Source: Palsa-1150 sp036490515
Lineage (GTDB): Bacteria > Myxococcota_A > Polyangia > Polyangiales > Polyangiaceae
Assembly (NCBI GenBank): GCA_036490515.1
Contig: DASXDU010000032.1
Location: forward strand, 62,001-126,000
Length of the DNA stretch: 64,000 bases
Reading direction: 5' to 3'
The notes beneath the pieces are model-generated. The model ran no database searches and had not been told where the DNA came from. It worked only from the letters and a program-made list of their open reading frames with translations. The first letter of the stretch is position 1. Every line of letters starts with the position of its first letter. Position numbers and translations under genes: made by a program. This document shows, piece by piece, positions 60,247 through 64,000 of the stretch.

Positions 60247-62001
60247 CTACCTCACGGGCTCGGCGCCGAAGTTGTCGGGCGGAGGCGCCGGGTTCCGCGT
60301 CGTCGGCTTGCCGGTCGATGGGGTGGCCCAGTACTTCAGCTCGTTCGCCTGCTTGCCGACGCCCGGTCCGACACGGACGTCCACAGGCTGCGCGTTCGCC
60401 GTCGAGAGGGTCTCCTGGCGGTACCTATCGAGCTGGGAGAGGAACCGCTCGGCCTTGGGCTTGTCGATGGCCGCGGTGAGGCTCCCGAATTGCGGCAGCG
60501 CCTCCTTGGCGATCTGCTGGATGTTGACCGGAACGCCACGCGCCGAGGAGAGCTTGGCGAGAGACTCCTGCACCGTCGCGTCGATGCCCTCGCCGCGTTT
60601 GATGTTCGCGCTCCACGGGTGGTAGTCCGTGATGCCGCGCGAATCGAGCAAGCCAAGGCCCTCTCGGATCGAGTCTTCGAGCCGCTCGTAGGCGTTCATC
60701 GTCTGCCGCATGTTCTCGGCGTCGCCCTTGGGGACGATGTACTGCTGGCCCTTCACGCCCACGACCATGTTGGGATCGACTTCGAGTCCGCTCGCCGACG
60801 TCGGGTTTCCCGCACGCTGACCGGCGAGCTTGGCGAGGGCCGCGTCTCTCGCGCTCTTCATGTCCGCGATGAGCTGACGGACCTGAGCCGCTTCGACGTC
60901 GCCCTTGGCTGCCGCTCCGCTTCGGGCGACCTCCACCATGGCCGCGCCGTACATGGCAGCCCGCGCCTTATCCATCGCCTCCTGCTCGTTCGTCGACGTC
61001 CGCATGAACGAGCCGAGGAGGTTGTCCGCCATCTGACCCGCCTTGTACTTGCGGTCGATGGCCTCCTTCTGCTGCATGAGCGAGCCGTCCATGTACGCAT
61101 GGAGCTGGTTCAAGGCAGCGGCGGGACCGCCCGCCCACCCGGCCGCCATGAGGCCGATGGCTGCACCGATCTTCTGCGGGATCGTCCGGTCGCCCCACCA
61201 CTTGTCCGTGTCGATGGTCCCCTCCGCGTAGTCGCGGTTGAGCTGATCGACTTCCGCGATCCGAGCCCGCATCGCCTCGGCGTTGTCGTGGGCTTCGGCC
61301 GCCGATGCCATGGCGTTGCCGCGCTGGAGCTCGGCGGCGTTACCGAGCCCCTCGGCCTGTCCGGAGGCCATCGCCTGGCGAGCAGCCATCTCGTCCTGCA
61401 TCGCGGCGATGCGCTCGTTGAAGTCGCCTTCGAGGCGCTTCCCCCACGGATCGACACGGGGTCCTCCACCACCGACACCACGGGGAGCGGGAGCGGACTT
61501 CTTCGGAGCGGGCGGGGCTCCACGGTCGAGAGCCTCGTTCGCCTCCCGGCCGAAGACGAATGACCCGGTGGGTTCGCGCGCCGCATCGCGCGGATTGGCG
61601 ACCGGGCTATCCGGCTTGAGTTCCGCGGGCGCGACCGCGTTGTGAACCGCCTCGACGAGGTCCGGGCCGGGCGTAGAGACCCGCGTGGCCTGCCGCTGGT
61701 AGTTCGGCGGGAGCGCCGACCGCATCTCGGGCGGGAGGCCGAGGGTGTCCCCCTGGTACTTCGCCCACTGGGTCGCAACGTCGGAGTCGTAGTTCTGGGC
61801 GAGCCGGAGACGGTCCTCCGGAGTGACCGTCGCGAGGTCAGCCTTCACGGCATCGGGCGGCTCGGGGAGGACGAACGCCGGGACCTCGCGACGTGCGCGG
61901 TCCTCGGTCTCGGGGACCGCCGCGTTGCTCGTGTCCTCGGGGGCCGCTGGGATGCGGTACGTCCCCGCCTTGGGCGCGCTGATGGGATCGTAGCCGTTCA
62001 C
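60247..62001 (-). CDS. Phage virion-type protein with helical core
   Basis: The product is 584 residues from GTG. A Pro-rich N-terminal third leads to long amphipathic helices (LQRGNAMASAAEAHDNAEAM). An apolar segment follows (KIGAAIGLMAAGWAGGPAAAL, about 260-285) that could cross a membrane during DNA ejection, then further Ala-rich helices. It lies between the two other large proteins, with its start overlapping the upstream stop and its own stop one base before the next GTG, so all three are coupled. The arrangement fits the cluster of internal virion proteins in T7-like phages. Confidence 0.7.
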   Translation of the reverse strand: MNGYDPISAPKAGTYRIPAAPEDTSNAAVPETEDRARREVPAFVLPEPPDAVKADLATVTPEDRLRLAQNYDSDVATQWAKYQGDTLGLPPEMRSALPPNYQRQATRVSTPGPDLVEAVHNAVAPAELKPDSPVANPRDAAREPTGSFVFGREANEALDRGAPPAPKKSAPAPRGVGGGGPRVDPWGKRLEGDFNERIAAMQDEMAARQAMASGQAEGLGNAAELQRGNAMASAAEAHDNAEAMRARIAEVDQLNRDYAEGTIDTDKWWGDRTIPQKIGAAIGLMAAGWAGGPAAALNQLHAYMDGSLMQQKEAIDRKYKAGQMADNLLGSFMRTSTNEQEAMDKARAAMYGAAMVEVARSGAAAKGDVEAAQVRQLIADMKSARDAALAKLAGQRAGNPTSASGLEVDPNMVVGVKGQQYIVPKGDAENMRQTMNAYERLEDSIREGLGLLDSRGITDYHPWSANIKRGEGIDATVQESLAKLSSARGVPVNIQQIAKEALPQFGSLTAAIDKPKAERFLSQLDRYRQETLSTANAQPVDVRVGPGVGKQANELKYWATPSTGKPTTRNPAPPPDNFGAEPVR

Positions 62002-64000
62002 GCGGCCTTCCCCTTCCCGCTGCCCTTGTGGGGCTTCGACTTGCCGAAGAGAGACGCGAGCGCCTTCCCCTTGGCCTTGAGGTCGCCGTCCTTGTAGGAG
62101 CGCGATGCCGTCTCCTTGTCGTGGACCTCCTCCTCATCTTCGAGGTCGTGGAGCTGCTGCTGGAGGTTGGCCTTGCGGTCGTTCCCCGTGCGCGTGAGCT
62201 GCATCGTGGGACGGTGCCGGTCGGCCGGATCCGTCACGAGATCGGCGTCCTTGTATGACTTGGGCATCGAGTCCGACGTGTCGACGGCGCGACGGACCTG
62301 CTTGGCCTTCGCCTGTTCGTTGCCGACGCGCGTCTTGTCCTCGGTCTCCTGGTTGAGGTCCGCGTCCGAGTAGCGAGCGCGCGCCTTCTTCTCCTGCTCC
62401 CACTGCGCCATGAGCGTGCGGAGGGCCATGCGGTTCTTCGTCCGCTTGCGGGCCTCGTCCATGTCGATGGTCTCGGCCTCGCCGGGAACGAGATCGAGCC
62501 CGAGCTTGCGCATGGCCTTCTCGTGAGCGGCGTCTTCGACCCCTCCACGTTCGAACGCAGCGACGTCGGCGGCGAGGGGGTTCGGCTGGGCGTCGTACTT
62601 TCGGTTGGCCGCGTGAAGGGCGGTCATCCAGTCCGTAGGGCCCACCTTCGGCTGTGCGGGGAAGAGCGTGGCGAGGGCCGGGTGCTCCCGGTACGGGTTC
62701 ATCCGGTCGAAGTCCCGGGCCATGCGGCGGACCTTGCGGTCCTCGTCGGGATCTGGGAACCGAGCCGGGATGGCCGCGGGGTCCTCCTGCACGGGCCCCA
62801 CGCGCTCGACATTCTCGGGAGCGGCCCACCCGTAGGGATCGTCGGCGCTCGGGACGTACGCGTCGAGATCGACTGGTGCGCGCTGGCTTTCGAGGATGGC
62901 CCGCTCGTCGGCGAGATCCTTGTCGAACGACTTGCGGGCCTTCTTGCCGCGAGGTGCGCGGTAGACGTCGAGGTCCGCGGGCTCGTCGGCGTCCGGGATC
63001 TCGGCGTCGAGGTCCACGGGGTTGTCCTCGCTCCCGCGCCGGTCCGAGTTGAGCTCGCCGTCGGGGTACTCGCCGGGATGCTGCTCGATCTCGCCGACCG
63101 TGACCTTGCCGCCACGGTCGGCATCGTCGAGCGCGACGCGATCAAACGACCCGTACCCGAGCCCTTGGAGGACACGACCCTCGGGCCCGACCGAGAGTTC
63201 GACCGAGCCGGAGTCGGTCCCACGACGACGCGGGAGGAGAGAGCGCTCGTCCTCCGGCGTGTAGTCGATGGACTTCAGGATGTTCTGCTTCTCCTCACGG
63301 AGTTGGGCGAGGAGACCCTTCGCCTCCTCGGCCGCACGGGCGCCCTGGATGCGACGGTTCGCGTCGGCGTACGCGCGCTCGACGGCCATCGAGAGGTCGT
63401 TCCCCTTGAGGTCCCCGTCCGAGTACGACTTCGGCGGCCCGAACGCCTCGGCGTAGTCCGCGGGGTAGGCCACGGGCTTTACCGGCAGGGGCGTCGTCGC
63501 GGGCATCGTCGAGCCCGAGCCTGGCTTCTTGGCCTGACCCGCCTTCGGCTGCTGCTGGGCGTACTTGGCGAGGGCCGAGGGGTTGGAGAACCCGAGGAGC
63601 GCTCCGCCGATCATCCGGCCCCACCGGGGACCGTCGTCCTCGCCCTTGGGTGCGGGCTGGCCGTTCGCCTTGGCGGTCGCCGCCTGGACGTCCTCGCGGC
63701 TCTGCGGACCCTGGCCGTAGCGGAGCTTGTCGAGCTGACCCTGGAGGGCGTCCTCGCTGAGCTGATGTCCGGCCTCGTCGTCGTTGTAGCGGCTCGGCGA
63801 GACGGTCGGAGGCGTGTAGCCCGCGACCGCATACTCATTGCCGCCCGAGTCACGTCCGCCGTACGCGGAGCGAGCCATCTCGTCGTTCAGGTCGGATTCG
63901 CCGTACGACGGATCACGGAGCTGCTCGGCCGCCTTGTTCCCGCCCGGAGGGGGAGCCCACGAGGTCGAAGGCGTGTCGTCGAGGTCCCCATCGGCGTAGG
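61998..64000 (-). CDS. Phage protein with YxDxDL motif repeats (partial, 5' end outside window)
   Basis: The open frame runs past the right edge, so the true start lies outside. An ATG at 63876-63878 exists, but the same repeat motif continues upstream of it. The visible 667 codons are very charged and low in hydrophobics, with long linkers and little regular fold. A hexapeptide Y-x-(D/E)-x-D-L recurs six times: at 63981-63998, 63888-63905, 63408-63425, 62355-62372, 62238-62255 and 62079-62096. A second unit PVDLDAxxPxADxP occurs twice. The protein ends in a Lys/Gly-rich tail. Disordered, motif-bearing proteins of this kind suggest scaffolding or packaging roles; none is recognised. Confidence 0.72.
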   Translation of the reverse strand, partial: YADGDLDDTPSTSWAPPPGGNKAAEQLRDPSYGESDLNDEMARSAYGGRDSGGNEYAVAGYTPPTVSPSRYNDDEAGHQLSEDALQGQLDKLRYGQGPQSREDVQAATAKANGQPAPKGEDDGPRWGRMIGGALLGFSNPSALAKYAQQQPKAGQAKKPGSGSTMPATTPLPVKPVAYPADYAEAFGPPKSYSDGDLKGNDLSMAVERAYADANRRIQGARAAEEAKGLLAQLREEKQNILKSIDYTPEDERSLLPRRRGTDSGSVELSVGPEGRVLQGLGYGSFDRVALDDADRGGKVTVGEIEQHPGEYPDGELNSDRRGSEDNPVDLDAEIPDADEPADLDVYRAPRGKKARKSFDKDLADERAILESQRAPVDLDAYVPSADDPYGWAAPENVERVGPVQEDPAAIPARFPDPDEDRKVRRMARDFDRMNPYREHPALATLFPAQPKVGPTDWMTALHAANRKYDAQPNPLAADVAAFERGGVEDAAHEKAMRKLGLDLVPGEAETIDMDEARKRTKNRMALRTLMAQWEQEKKARARYSDADLNQETEDKTRVGNEQAKAKQVRRAVDTSDSMPKSYKDADLVTDPADRHRPTMQLTRTGNDRKANLQQQLHDLEDEEEVHDKETASRSYKDGDLKAKGKALASLFGKSKPHKGSGKGKAA

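Larger units (their letters stand above)
48096..64000. mobile_element. Prophage or phage-derived island (left end in window, right end outside)
   Basis: From the tmRNA remnant rightwards the chromosomal lipoprotein/kinase gene style stops. It is replaced by short, overlapping, mostly minus-strand genes of phage type: small-terminase-like HTH protein, membrane coiled-coil lysis candidate, LamG fibre, large virion-type proteins, GT-A glycosyltransferase. The gene order follows the late operon of T7-like podoviruses. No integrase, portal, capsid or large terminase is present in the 15.9 kb visible, so integrity cannot be judged. Confidence 0.75.

Noticed and set aside
1..64000. Insertion sequences or transposases
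   Set aside because: No transposase motif or terminal inverted repeat pair with target duplication was seen; the only direct repeat pair of note (41489/42844) lacks a transposase.

Overview
The window is high-GC bacterial chromosome, very probably from a myxobacterium of the Polyangia/Sorangiineae type. The evidence is the density of lipoproteins with Gly/Ser/Asp/Ala-rich linkers after the lipobox, Hanks-type Ser/Thr kinases with PEGA tails, FHA- and kinase-fused NtrC-like regulators, a MYXO-CTERM-like tail on a lysozyme, and one-per-genome style FGE, P450 and caspase genes. The species cannot be fixed from sequence reading alone.

Layout. 0-11 kb: a TPR-like secreted protein, small lipoproteins, a branched-chain-amino-acid-type binding protein translationally coupled to a Ser/Thr kinase, an isoprenylcysteine-methyltransferase-like membrane protein, a DUF72 protein, and a compact Rieske / cytochrome b-dihaem c gene pair. 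11-18.5 kb: a PEGA-like membrane protein, a 1377-residue kinase-TPR-GAF-AAA+-Fis regulator, a YhbY RNA-binding protein and an amidohydrolase lipoprotein. 18.5-23.7 kb: a tight five-gene minus-strand operon (secreted caspase, Cys-rich secreted protein, ECF sigma factor, zinc-finger anti-sigma factor, lipoprotein), divergent from a lipoprotein across a nested palindrome that looks like a symmetric pair of promoters. 23.7-34.4 kb: beta-propeller lipoprotein, FHA-NtrC regulator, TPR/PEGA protein, FGE-sulfatase lipoprotein divergent from a second kinase, a GH79-like glycosidase lipoprotein, and a cytochrome P450. 34.6-36.5 kb: an Ala/Lys-rich protein of unknown function and about 1 kb of non-coding DNA filled with decayed repeats. 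36.5-48 kb: a DUF2278-metallophosphoesterase coupled to a membrane patatin phospholipase and a SnoaL-like protein, a lipoprotein flanked by a 33-bp direct repeat, a GH25 lysozyme, a second beta-propeller, a UvrD-like helicase and a conserved protein of unknown function.

48.1 kb to the right edge is an integrated phage or phage-derived element. It begins at a 25-nt copy of a tmRNA (ssrA) 3' end beside two sets of short direct repeats. Next come divergent small genes (HExxH protein, winged-helix-like protein, two tandem paralogues), then a minus-strand run of overlapping virion-type genes. In transcription order these are: a long YxDxDL-repeat protein running off the window, two large virion-type proteins, a small beta-rich protein, a four-module LamG-like fibre, a small secreted Cys-rich protein, a beta-rich structural protein, a coiled-coil membrane protein (holin or spanin candidate), a small-terminase-like HTH protein, a zinc ribbon, a small structural protein and a GT-A glycosyltransferase. 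The order resembles the late region of T7-type podoviruses. No integrase, portal, capsid or large terminase lies in the window.

Best candidates for something undescribed: the caspase/ECF-sigma operon with its shared symmetric promoter (18.5-23.7 kb); the Rieske/cytochrome b-dihaem c protein lacking one expected haem-ligand histidine; the DUF2278-phosphoesterase/patatin pair; and the prophage late region with its motif-repeat protein.
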